A DNA stretch of 11,651 nt from NCBI GenBank assembly GCA_003154635.1, contig PMDX01000138.1, positions 1 to 11,651 on the forward strand, read 5' to 3'. The position numbers were made by a program, and so were the translations under genes. Within the stretch, counting starts at the first letter, position 1, and each line of letters begins with the position of its first letter. Positions 1-6,996 of the stretch are shown here, piece by piece. The notes under the pieces are model-generated. The model was given only the letters and a program-made list of their open reading frames with translations, ran no database searches and was not told the DNA's origin. This DNA comes from Actinomycetota bacterium (GTDB lineage Bacteria > Actinomycetota > Geothermincolia > Fen-727 > Anoxymicrobiaceae).

Positions 1-754
1 CGGCGACGGTTGCGCCGCGCGGTACACCCCGGACCTCCTGGTCCTTGCGCACGGCCTGGTCCTTGCTGACACCCCGGGGTACGAGGTGGTAGGCGCGCGT
101 CACTGGAACATCGAGCGTTGGGCTCTTTCTCGGGATAACACCGTTGTCCACCAGCTCGAACTGCGAGTGTCCGTTTGCCTCGAGAAGCTTGTGCACCTCG
201 TCGAGGTCGATGTTCCCCCGCATCAGAGGCGTGCAATCCCGCTCGTCGGACCACGGCGTGTGCATCTCGAGCCTGCGTGGGTAGCTCTCGAGGAGCAGGT
301 CTACGACTCCGGTGTCGAGGATCGTCTCATAGACCGAGTCACGCGTCAGCTCGAGCCCGCCGAGGTTCATGACGACGTCGGTACCGAGATCGTAGACTAT
401 CTCGGTACCTAGCTCAGCCACGTAGTTTACGCATCCGAGCAACCGCCCGGTCTCGCGGAGCTGGGATTTATGCCTGCCCGAGACGAGCATCACATCGACG
501 TTCCGGGCATGAGCTGCGAGCAGCGCCCGCGCCGGACGCAACGTCAGGTTCCATTCGCTGTCGCGGAAGAAGCATCCGAGGGGACCCATCATCGTGCCGT
601 CGAGGTCCGTGTATATGACCCTCATCGGCTCCAGGTTGTTCCTCAGCCATTCGAGGTTGGATTTTACGCTCTTTCGCTGAGCGACCTCCTCGACGTAGCG
701 GAGCTCGTCGTCGCGGGACGTCCGCGCTGCCCCTTCTCCGGAGCCTGCCGTCAA
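1..754 (-). CDS. HAD-superfamily (type IIB) sugar-phosphate phosphatase, C-terminus cut by window edge; candidate glucosyl-3-phosphoglycerate phosphatase
   Basis: The frame is open from 754 to the window edge, 251 codons. HAD motif I is DLDGT, with nucleophile D50 and acid/base D52. Motif II is LVSGR around residues 90-94. A VPRGVSK segment near the visible end supplies the likely motif III lysine. The GDxxxD motif IV must lie outside the window. Members of this family remove phosphate from sugar phosphates and glycosyl-3-phosphoglycerates. With gpgS two genes upstream, the likely substrate is glucosyl-3-phosphoglycerate, giving glucosylglycerate; this is inferred from context. The chosen start is a TTG at 754 that overlaps the upstream stop (TGA, 751-753) and sits 7 nt after a strong GGAGGTGA. 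This gives an unusual 43-residue N-terminal extension before the catalytic domain. An ATG at 625 would remove it, but its GGAG lies only 3 nt away. A mannosylglycerate or other sugar phosphatase is possible. Confidence 0.8.
   Translation of the reverse strand, partial: MTAGSGEGAARTSRDDELRYVEEVAQRKSVKSNLEWLRNNLEPMRVIYTDLDGTMMGPLGCFFRDSEWNLTLRPARALLAAHARNVDVMLVSGRHKSQLRETGRLLGCVNYVAELGTEIVYDLGTDVVMNLGGLELTRDSVYETILDTGVVDLLLESYPRRLEMHTPWSDERDCTPLMRGNIDLDEVHKLLEANGHSQFELVDNGVIPRKSPTLDVPVTRAYHLVPRGVSKDQAVRKDQEVRGVPRGATVA
380..409. repeat. Perfect 11-bp inverted repeat inside the HAD phosphatase gene
   Basis: The arms GGTACCGAGAT (380-390) and ATCTCGGTACC (399-409) are perfect reverse complements around an 8-nt loop. 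The segment is coding and falls in a protein stretch with two similar pieces, LGTEI and DLGTD. It may be a by-product of that repeated peptide, or an mRNA hairpin affecting translation or decay. No U-tract follows on either strand, so a rho-independent terminator is unlikely. Confidence 0.7.
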
Positions 755-1353
755 GGCTCAGTCACCTCCATTGGCCGTGCCTGCTTTCGCGCGAGCCTGA
801 ACAAACCACCGATTATCAGCAACAAGCCCGCGGGCATGAAGAGCCAGAATCCCGCCGCGACATGGATGATGAGAACACTCTTTACCAGTTGGAGTATCGC
901 CTGCCGGAGCAATTCCCCGACGAAAGGTATGCTCTTGGCAAGAGACACGACGTCGCCGATGATGCCGTTTACCTTTTTCCAGACGCCGACATAGAAGACG
1001 ATATCGAACAGGATGCAGTAGATGCCGGCGGCAAGCAGTATGGCGCCCCGGGTCTGCACGAACCACAACCCCGCCACCATCGCCACGAGCGCCGCCACCA
1101 TCAGCCACGCCCAGGGGCTCACGAAAAGCCCGAAGCTCTTGGACAGCCCCAGAGCCTTGCTGATGCCGAGCAGATTCTTGACCCCGATGGTGAGCCATGG
1201 CAGGGCAAACACCGCGATGATGAACAGCACGATGCCTGCCAGGGATGACCAGTCCGCCAGCTCTCTCATCGGCGCCGGGTAGACGCCATCTAGTGGCGAT
1301 GCAAAGAATTTGACTATGGGATTACGCTTGCCTGAGGCTTCCGATTCATCCAT
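751..1353 (-). CDS. Unrecognised membrane protein with four predicted helices
   Basis: This is a 200-residue protein that I do not recognise as a named family. After a polar N-terminus of about 35 residues, hydrophobic stretches lie near residues 36-58, 79-98, 101-122 and 160-188. A loop at about 123-158, rich in V, I and L with scattered K, R and D, could be amphipathic. The last 15 residues are polar. The start chosen is ATG at 1353, which has AGGGA 5 nt upstream; a GTG at 1377 in the same frame has no ribosome binding site. The gene lies 39 nt after gpgS, and its stop overlaps the TTG start of the phosphatase by 4 nt, so it should be made together with both. Transport or sensing linked to the glucosylglycerate pathway is possible, but only position supports it. 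Confidence 0.8.
   Translation of the reverse strand: MDESEASGKRNPIVKFFASPLDGVYPAPMRELADWSSLAGIVLFIIAVFALPWLTIGVKNLLGISKALGLSKSFGLFVSPWAWLMVAALVAMVAGLWFVQTRGAILLAAGIYCILFDIVFYVGVWKKVNGIIGDVVSLAKSIPFVGELLRQAILQLVKSVLIIHVAAGFWLFMPAGLLLIIGGLFRLARKQARPMEVTEP
762..769 (-). promoter_or_regulatory. Ribosome binding site deciding a TTG start
   Basis: GGAGGTGA on the minus strand lies 7 nt before the TTG at 754, inside the last codons of the upstream membrane-protein gene. Together with the 4-nt stop/start overlap it suggests translational coupling. It is the main argument for the long N-terminal form of the HAD phosphatase. Confidence 0.6.
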
Positions 1354-1392
1354 CGTGGTCCCTCGCTTTGATGTCACCGGGCCGCGGCGCGT

Positions 1393-2355
1393 TCAGCGCT
1401 CCCGGTACTCCGGGACGCTCCGCATCGGTGGCCGCTCGATCACCTTGATGTCAGATTGCCGCATGACGTAGTCGCCGTCATCGCGCTTGATAGTATTGTA
1501 AACGGTTTGGGGTTCGGTCTTAATCTCGAGCTTGCCATCGCGCTCGAGGCGACGCAGGAGAGTCTGCATTATCCCGAACGACATCTTTGAAAGCGATTCA
1601 ATGGTCTGGTTGTGATGGACCCGGATCTCGACGTCCGTCTGGGCGATACAACCAAGGCCGAACTCGCGGTATATGTCGAGAAGGAGCCCCGTCTCTACCC
1701 CATAGCCGGTAAAGAACGGTACGCTCTCGAGCACGGACCGCCTGCCCGCATATTCGCCCGAGAGCGGCTGGATGAGCCCGGCGAGGTCGGGATAGAAGAG
1801 GTTGAACGCCGGGCGGACCGTGAGCTCGGTCACCCGCCCCCCACCAGTCGGTTTCAACACGTCGCCGTCCTTGAGGGGCCGTTCGTAGAACGCCTTCACG
1901 TAACCGATATCCAGGTCGGCGAGCAGCGGCCCGACGATGCCGTATACGAATCTCGGGTGGATATTCTCTATGTCGGAATCGACCCACGCGATGATATCTC
2001 CGTCGAGGACGAAGAGGCTCTTCCATAACGCCTCCCCTTTCCCGGTTCCCGGCTCGAACCCGGGCAGGATCTCGTCGTCGAAGAAGATCTGGGCGCCTTC
2101 GGCCTCCGCGATATCGATGGTGCCGTCGGTGCTCCGGGAGTCGATGATGCAGAGCTGGTCGATGAGATCGTGTCGCTCGACGAGCTCGGTCCTGAAAACC
2201 CGGATGGTCTCACCGACGGTGGAGGCGGTGTTCAGGGTCGGCAGGCATACGCTGACCTTGAGACCCTGGCTTTTCTTCATCGCGACAAGGGCGTCTATGT
2301 CGGCAAACTGCCCGTGGTGGTAAGTCCTTTTCTCGAACCATGTCCTGCGATCCAT
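1393..2355 (-). CDS. gpgS: Glucosyl-3-phosphoglycerate synthase (GT81 family)
   Basis: This 320-residue GT-A glycosyltransferase transfers glucose from an NDP-glucose to 3-phosphoglycerate, the first step of glucosylglycerate synthesis. In mycobacteria the product primes methylglucose lipopolysaccharide; elsewhere it is a compatible solute. Visible family marks are SVCLPTLN at 35-42, GKGEALW at 105-111, the metal-binding DSD at 126-128 (VDSDIEN), TGGGRVTEL at 170-178, QPLSGEYAGR at 196-205, GYGVETGLL at 217-225, a histidine pair at 247-248, and a C-terminal VIERPPM like that of the mycobacterial enzyme. Length matches the family. ATG at 2355 is preferred because GGAG lies 6 nt upstream; an in-frame TTG at 2373 has no such site. 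It follows the ligase gene by 35 nt. Mannosyl-3-phosphoglycerate activity, or dual activity, cannot be excluded. Confidence 0.93.
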   Translation of the reverse strand: MDRRTWFEKRTYHHGQFADIDALVAMKKSQGLKVSVCLPTLNTASTVGETIRVFRTELVERHDLIDQLCIIDSRSTDGTIDIAEAEGAQIFFDDEILPGFEPGTGKGEALWKSLFVLDGDIIAWVDSDIENIHPRFVYGIVGPLLADLDIGYVKAFYERPLKDGDVLKPTGGGRVTELTVRPAFNLFYPDLAGLIQPLSGEYAGRRSVLESVPFFTGYGVETGLLLDIYREFGLGCIAQTDVEIRVHHNQTIESLSKMSFGIMQTLLRRLERDGKLEIKTEPQTVYNTIKRDDGDYVMRQSDIKVIERPPMRSVPEYRER

Positions 2356-2390
2356 ATCGCGCTCCAGTTCCAATTAGAAGGGCCGGGGCC

Positions 2391-3692
2391 CTACGCCTCG
2401 CGTCGGTCCACTATTCGCTTTGCCTTGCCGGGGCTCCTCTCGATCGAGTTGGGTTCCTTGAGGGTGACCTGCACCCGCACGTTTAGCACGCTCTTGAGAT
2501 GTGTCTCGACGCGCTTCGTGAACTCCCTCATCCGCCTCGTATCGTCGGAAAAGAGCCCCTCCGAAACCTCCACCAGCACCTCCAGCGAATCGAGCTCGCC
2601 GCGGCGGTCAACCATTATCAGGAAATGAGGCTCGATACCATCGACCTGGAGCAAAGCCTTTTCGACTTGCGAGGGATAGACGTTTACCCCGCGGATTATC
2701 AGCATGTCATCGGTGCGCCCTAGCACCTTGCGCATTCGCGCGTTGCGCCGGCCGCAACCGCACGGTTCGCGCCACATCTCGGTGAGGTCTCCGGTGCGGA
2801 ACCGCACGACCGGCATCGCCTCCCTGGCAAGGGTGGTCAGCACGAGCTCTCCCTGCTGCCCATCCCGGAGGCGCTTTCCCGTCTCCGGGTCGACTACCTC
2901 GGCGATGAAATGGTCCTCGGAGATGTGCATCCCGTCCTTGAGCTCGCACTCGCCGGCAACGCCCGGGCCCAGGACCTCAGAGAGGCCGTAGTTGTCGGTG
3001 GCCGAGATGCCCATGTCCCGCTCTATGCGCTCCCTTATCCCCTCGCTCCACGGCTCGGCGCCGAACAACCCCACCCGGAGCCTGCTCTCGTGGAAATCGA
3101 ATCCCAGCCCGCGGCCCGCGCCGGCCATGTGGAGGGCGTAGGTCGGAGTGCAAACGAGCACGGTCGTGCCCAGGTCTCGCATCAGCGCGAACTGGAGCTC
3201 GGTATTGCCGCCGGAAGCGGGGATGACCGTGGCGCCCACGTTTTCGAGGCCGTAGTGAAGTCCGAAGCCGCCCGTGAACAACCCGTACGTGAAGGAGATC
3301 TGTGCGACGTCACTCGCGACGACACCAGCAGCCGTTGCGAACCTTGCGACGAGCTCGGCCCAGTTGCGGAGGTCGCCGGCGGTATACCCGACGATGGTAC
3401 GGCTGCCGGTTGTGCCCGAAGAGGCGTGCAGGCGGACTACCGCATCCAGCGGTACCGCCAGCATACCGAGCGGGTAGTTCTCGCGAAAATCCATCTTGCG
3501 GGACATCGGGAGCTTTTCCAGGTCGTCGAGTGATCGTATGCTCTCCGGTGATACGCCCGCGTCCTCCATACGTGCTCGATACGGCGTCCCGGCTTTCCAG
3601 ATGCGCGCGAGTGTCTCCTTGAGCCTTTCGAACTGAATGGCCTCGAGAGCGGCGCCCTCGAGAGTCTCCATCTCCCGGTTCCAGATATTCAA
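2391..3692 (-). CDS. paaK: Phenylacetate-CoA ligase-family adenylate-forming enzyme
   Basis: The protein has 433 residues and belongs to the PaaK branch of the AMP-forming acyl-CoA synthetases, which activate arylacetates with ATP and CoA. It starts in family style (NIWNREMETL). Key motifs are the phosphate-binding SSGTTG at 91-96, DNYGLSE at 233-239, RFRTGDLT at 297-304, GRTDDMLIIRGVNVYPSQVE at 325-344, and lysines 423 and 425 near the end, one of which is probably the catalytic lysine. A CGCGRR segment at 311-316 is usual for the family. The TTG start at 3692 has AGAGGT 6 nt upstream. The longer frame (to 3836) would overlap the end of iorB and add a tail unlike the family. Next to iorAB it probably acts on indoleacetate or phenylacetate, or runs backwards to salvage ATP from arylacetyl-CoA. 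Exact substrate is unknown. Confidence 0.88.
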   Translation of the reverse strand: MNIWNREMETLEGAALEAIQFERLKETLARIWKAGTPYRARMEDAGVSPESIRSLDDLEKLPMSRKMDFRENYPLGMLAVPLDAVVRLHASSGTTGSRTIVGYTAGDLRNWAELVARFATAAGVVASDVAQISFTYGLFTGGFGLHYGLENVGATVIPASGGNTELQFALMRDLGTTVLVCTPTYALHMAGAGRGLGFDFHESRLRVGLFGAEPWSEGIRERIERDMGISATDNYGLSEVLGPGVAGECELKDGMHISEDHFIAEVVDPETGKRLRDGQQGELVLTTLAREAMPVVRFRTGDLTEMWREPCGCGRRNARMRKVLGRTDDMLIIRGVNVYPSQVEKALLQVDGIEPHFLIMVDRRGELDSLEVLVEVSEGLFSDDTRRMREFTKRVETHLKSVLNVRVQVTLKEPNSIERSPGKAKRIVDRREA

Positions 3693-3783
3693 ATTGTTAC
3701 CTCTTCGTGGTCGGGCCGCGCGTTCGCGCTCAAACCGTGCCTGTTGTATCGGGAAGGAGCACGCGGTTTTCGCAGGCCCGTCA

Positions 3784-4398
3784 TTACTCGCCGCCGAGCT
3801 CGCGACCGGCGAGGAAAGCCTGTCTATTGGCTTCAAGCGCCTTCTTTGGGACCAACTTGTCGATCACGGCCAGCCATTCGTCCTCTGGCACGGGGAGCAG
3901 CGGGCTCAATATGCCAAGCAACACCGTGTTCGCGGCACGGGCGTCTCCGCATTCGGCGGCTATTCCCGCGGCGTCAACGATGATGCTGTCGGGCGCGAGT
4001 TCGGTGATCCGCTGCTCGGCATCGGCAGGGTACTCTACTGCACCCTGGAGGACGGGAAGCGGGTCGACTCTCGTCCGTGAGCCGATCACCTTTCCGCCAG
4101 GCACAAGGTATTCCAGATTCCTGAGCGTCTCGAGTAGCTCTGTCGCAATCAGCGCCTCGGCTTCACCGAGCGGAACGAGCGGGCTCGCCACCGACTCCCC
4201 GAAGCGCACCATGCTGATGACGCTTCCACCACGTTGAGCCATGCCATGGACCTCGCTCGTCTTCACGTCGTAGCCGTGCGCAACGAGGGCGTTCGCCAGG
4301 AGGTTCGCGGCCGTTATTGTGCCCTGCCCACCCACGCCGGCCAGCACCACGGATCGCGTAGCCTCACCATACATATTCCTATCTGCGTCTGCCGACAC
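3784..4398 (-). CDS. iorB: Indolepyruvate:ferredoxin oxidoreductase, beta subunit
   Basis: This 204-residue protein is the gamma-domain-like small subunit of the 2-oxoacid:ferredoxin oxidoreductase family and partners IorA. The start of the domain reads VVLAGVGGQGTITAANLLA (18-36), followed by SEVHGMAQRGGSV, both hallmarks of IorB. The complex converts aryl-pyruvates from aromatic amino acid transamination, plus CoA, to aryl-acetyl-CoA, CO2 and reduced ferredoxin in the cytoplasm. It starts 18 nt after the iorA stop. A GTG at 4398 follows AGGAAGG at a slightly long spacing of 10 nt; an ATG at 4374, preceded by TAGGA, is an alternative that still keeps the whole domain. The gene ends in tandem stops, TAA then TGA. 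A 91-nt gap to the ligase gene shows no clear terminator. Confidence 0.93.
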   Translation of the reverse strand: MSADADRNMYGEATRSVVLAGVGGQGTITAANLLANALVAHGYDVKTSEVHGMAQRGGSVISMVRFGESVASPLVPLGEAEALIATELLETLRNLEYLVPGGKVIGSRTRVDPLPVLQGAVEYPADAEQRITELAPDSIIVDAAGIAAECGDARAANTVLLGILSPLLPVPEDEWLAVIDKLVPKKALEANRQAFLAGRELGGE

Positions 4399-4416
4399 TT
4401 TAAAATCGCCTTCCTA

Positions 4417-6204
4417 TCAGCTTTCAGAACGGCTCTTCATGATGGCTTCGCGCTTGCATACCTGCGCGCAGACAGAGCATCCAGTGCAGGTGTCGGCCAG
4501 TATCTTTATCTCATCGCCGCGCTTCACCAGGGCCGGACATGCAATCCTCATGCAGAGCCCGCACTCGTTGCACTCCTCGCCGATAACCTCATATGGGATC
4601 CTCTCGAGAGTCTTGTCCCTGAGTACGCACGCGCGCCTCGAGATCACGACCGAGGGGGCATCCCTGTTCATCTCTTCCTGGAGCGCCGCCAGGCACTCTT
4701 CGAGGTCGTACGGGTCAACGACCCTGACGTTCTCGATGCCGAGCGAGCGTGCCAGCATCTCGATGTCGACCGTGATGGTAGGCTCTTTCTGCAGCGTCGT
4801 GCCAGTGCCCGGGTGGTCCTGGAAGCCGGTCATAGCGGTCGTCCTGTTGTCGAGAATCACGACCGTGAACCTGCCCCTGTTGTACGCCATCTCCATAAGC
4901 CCCGTGACCCCGGAGTGGAAGAACGTAGAGTCTCCCAGCACAGATACGACGCGGTGGCTCGAAAAGCCCTCTTCCTCGGACTCGCCCGAAGCGATCTCAA
5001 GGGCTTTCTCGATGCCATGCCCCATCGTGATGCTCGCCCCCATGCAGACCTGGCAGTCGTGCGCGGAGAGCGGCGGGAGAACGCTCAATGTATAGCATCC
5101 GATGTCGCCGGCTATTATCGCCTTCTGCCTGGCAAGCGAGTACATGATGCCCCTGTGGGGGCAGCCCGCGCACAGGATCGGCGGGCGAGCCGGCAGGCCC
5201 TCGACGTGCGCCCCGTGTCCCCTGGAGGGGTTCCCCTTCGCAAGCTCCGGAAAAGCGTCCCGTACATTGTCTACGTTGAGCTCGCCGGTCCTCGGGATGG
5301 ACTCCTTTCCCCGCGGCCAGAGCCCGAGGGCCGCGACGGACTCCTCGAGGTACGGCTCGAGCTCTTCCACCACGTAGACCTGCTTGAACTGCTCGCAGAA
5401 CTCGCTTATGAGCTTGCGAGGCAGCGGGTTGGTCATCGCGAGCTTCAGGATGCTGACCCCGGGAAACGCTTCCCTGGCGTACTGGTAGGCGACGCCGCTC
5501 GTCACGACAACCGCATCGCCCTCACCCATCTCGCGGCGCTGGTACGGGAACTCGTTTGCGAACTCCTCCATCTCCGCCAGGCGGTCGACCATCACCGGGT
5601 GCCGCAGTCGCGCGTGCCCGGGAATCATCACGCGCTTCACCTCGTCTTTTTCGTACGGGACAGGCACATGCATCCCCGGCTCGCGCGCTTCCACGAGGCC
5701 TCGGGAGTGACACACCCTGGTGGTCATGCGGAACATCACTATGGTGTCGAAACGCTCGCTCATCTCGTAAGCTTCCCGGATGAGGTCGTACGCCTCCTGG
5801 CTGTCAGCCGGCTCGAGCATCGGCACCTTGGCGGCCTTGGCGTAGTACCTGTTGTCTTGCTCGTTCTGGCTCGAATGCATCTCCGGGTCATCCGCGTCCA
5901 CCAGCACCAGGCCCCCGGATACCCCGATGTACGGGGCAGTGAACCATGGGTCGGCCGCCACGTTCAGCCCTACGTGCTTCATCGCCGCGAGAGACCTCAC
6001 GCCGCCGAGGCACGCCCCGATCGCGGCCTCAAGCGCCACTTTTTCGTTCGGCGCCCACTCTGCGTAGACCCCTTCAAGCTTCGAGAACGATTCGAGTATC
6101 TCCGTCGAAGGCGTCCCTGGATACGCCGAGGCGAACGTGACCCCTGCGTGGTAGGCGCCGAGCGCCACGGCCTCGTTCCCGGTCATCAATCTCTTCTCTG
6201 CCAT
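4417..6204 (-). CDS. iorA: Indolepyruvate:ferredoxin oxidoreductase, alpha subunit
   Basis: The 595-residue large subunit binds thiamine diphosphate and iron-sulfur clusters. The N-terminal pyrimidine-binding domain begins with LMTGNEAVALGA and continues YPGTPSTEI (28-36). CAGCPHRG (345-352) is a family motif. The diphosphate/metal site runs from GDSTFFHSG (424-432) to LDNRTTAMTG (451-460). The C-terminal ferredoxin domain has two CxxCxxC sets: C545, C548, C551 with C556, and C573, C576, C579 with C583, enough for two [4Fe-4S] clusters. Length and order match the family. The ATG at 6204 follows GGAGG at 4 nt, and an upstream in-frame TTG at 6222 would overlap that site. It is the first gene of the six-gene minus-strand cluster and implies fermentative or synthetic use of aromatic 2-oxoacids with low-potential ferredoxin. 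Confidence 0.95.
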   Translation of the reverse strand: MAEKRLMTGNEAVALGAYHAGVTFASAYPGTPSTEILESFSKLEGVYAEWAPNEKVALEAAIGACLGGVRSLAAMKHVGLNVAADPWFTAPYIGVSGGLVLVDADDPEMHSSQNEQDNRYYAKAAKVPMLEPADSQEAYDLIREAYEMSERFDTIVMFRMTTRVCHSRGLVEAREPGMHVPVPYEKDEVKRVMIPGHARLRHPVMVDRLAEMEEFANEFPYQRREMGEGDAVVVTSGVAYQYAREAFPGVSILKLAMTNPLPRKLISEFCEQFKQVYVVEELEPYLEESVAALGLWPRGKESIPRTGELNVDNVRDAFPELAKGNPSRGHGAHVEGLPARPPILCAGCPHRGIMYSLARQKAIIAGDIGCYTLSVLPPLSAHDCQVCMGASITMGHGIEKALEIASGESEEEGFSSHRVVSVLGDSTFFHSGVTGLMEMAYNRGRFTVVILDNRTTAMTGFQDHPGTGTTLQKEPTITVDIEMLARSLGIENVRVVDPYDLEECLAALQEEMNRDAPSVVISRRACVLRDKTLERIPYEVIGEECNECGLCMRIACPALVKRGDEIKILADTCTGCSVCAQVCKREAIMKSRSES

Positions 6205-6225
6205 AAAACCTCCGAAACACAAACA

Positions 6226-6245
6226 AAGACCCGTTGGCGGGTCTT
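6226..6245 (-). promoter_or_regulatory. Hairpin or palindromic operator in the iorA leader
   Basis: AAGACCCG (6226-6233) and CGGGTCTT (6238-6245) form a perfect 8-bp inverted repeat with a 4-nt loop. Read on the minus strand it is followed by a U-rich stretch (UGUUUGUGUUU) and then the iorA ribosome binding site, which resembles an intrinsic terminator in a leader. A second pairing, CCGTTGG (from 6264-6258) with CCAACGG (from 6237-6231), uses the loop and part of the 3' arm and excludes the hairpin. If transcription starts at about 6243 the palindrome instead spans +1 and could be an operator. Confidence 0.5.
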
Positions 6246-6249
6246 ACAA

Positions 6250-6279
6250 ATATTAGCCCAACGGTTCGCGGGCAAGCAA
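6250..6279 (-). promoter_or_regulatory. Candidate iorA promoter
   Basis: On the minus strand TTGCTT (6279-6274) and TAATAT (6255-6250) are separated by 18 nt. The predicted start near 6243 leaves a leader of about 39 nt with GGAGG before ATG 6204. The -10 fits well and the -35 moderately. No better-spaced pair was found by eye in the 6205-6362 divergent region, but a promoter further upstream is not excluded. Confidence 0.45.
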
Positions 6280-6346
6280 ACAGTGCCACCTCGCCTGGGT
6301 CAGCGCGCCGTCGCTGCATGCCTGCGCGTAATTCAAAGGCCCGCAA

Positions 6347-6355
6347 TGGTATAAT
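6347..6355 (+). promoter_or_regulatory. Extended -10 promoter of the sigma-factor gene
   Basis: TGGTATAAT is a perfect TATAAT (6350-6355) preceded by the extended -10 TGn. No TTGACA-like -35 is visible 16-18 nt upstream, which is tolerated by extended -10 promoters. Only 7 nt separate it from the ATG at 6363, so the transcript should begin at or next to the start codon. Confidence 0.7.
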
Positions 6356-6362
6356 CGCTGCC

Positions 6363-6962
6363 ATGAGCAACCCCGACGAAGAGGGCCTCCGGGCGGAGGA
6401 ACAACTGCTGAGCCGCGCCCAGGCCGGCGACCAGGACGCCCTCGAGACCATATTCAACACGTACCGGAACCAGGTTTTCTCACTGGCTTACAGGATGACC
6501 GGCAACGCCACCGACGCGGAAGACCTCACCCAGGAGGTCTTTCTCCAGGTGATGCGCAAGATCGGTTCGTTCCAGGGACGCTCCTCTTTCTCCACATGGC
6601 TGTACAGGGTCACAGTCAACCGTGCGCGCGATTATATGCGCACAAAGAAACGCAACCCGGAACTTCTGAGCCAGGACGGCGACGGTGCCGAGCCACACGA
6701 GATGCTCTACGCCACTTCCAACGGCCCTCAGCCGGAGAGCAGCGCCATCGCTTCTGAAGCGCAGAGGCTGGTCCAGCAGGCCTTGATGGACCTGCCCATG
6801 AACCTGAGAGCCCCCCTGGTGCTCCACGAGCTGGAGGGACTCGAATACCACGTGGTCGCGCACATGTTGCGACTCCCGGTGGGCACGGTCAAGTCCAGGA
6901 TTTTCAGAGGAAGGGTAAAACTCGCTGAAATACTTGAAACACACAAGGAACAATGGAGGTAG
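6363..6962 (+). CDS. ECF-type RNA polymerase sigma factor
   Basis: The protein has 199 residues with two sigma domains. Region 2 spans roughly 25-95, with DAEDLTQEVFLQVMRKIGSF (51-70) and FSTWLYRVTVNRARDYMR (76-93). Region 4 spans about 133-190, with a helix-turn-helix (HVVAHMLRLPVGTVKSRIF). There is no region 1.1 or 3, typical of ECF factors. The start ATG at 6363 fits the family length; the longer frame back to 6234 would run through the promoter. There is no ribosome binding site upstream, in agreement with a leaderless mRNA. The gene is followed 34 nt later by an anti-sigma gene and is divergent from iorA. Its good TATAAT is a housekeeping-type promoter rather than a GGAAC-type autoregulated one, so control may be mainly by the anti-sigma factor. 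The signal is unknown. Confidence 0.93.
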   Translation: MSNPDEEGLRAEEQLLSRAQAGDQDALETIFNTYRNQVFSLAYRMTGNATDAEDLTQEVFLQVMRKIGSFQGRSSFSTWLYRVTVNRARDYMRTKKRNPELLSQDGDGAEPHEMLYATSNGPQPESSAIASEAQRLVQQALMDLPMNLRAPLVLHELEGLEYHVVAHMLRLPVGTVKSRIFRGRVKLAEILETHKEQWR

Positions 6963-6996
6963 GCGGCCCGTCTAACCGGTTGTTGGAGGTAAGGGA

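Noticed and set aside
86..412. Plus-strand frame of 108 codons near the left edge
   Set aside because: It is antisense to the HAD phosphatase, whose motifs are unambiguous.
3693..3836. Longer N-terminus for the PaaK-like ligase
   Set aside because: It would overlap the iorB end and adds 48 residues unlike the family, whereas TTG 3692 has a good ribosome binding site and gives the usual NIW start.
4234..6354. Long plus-strand open frame of 706 codons opposite iorA and iorB
   Set aside because: The minus strand encodes clear IorA and IorB with all motifs. The plus frame is rich in His, Arg and Val without domains, as expected for the antisense of a high-GC gene.
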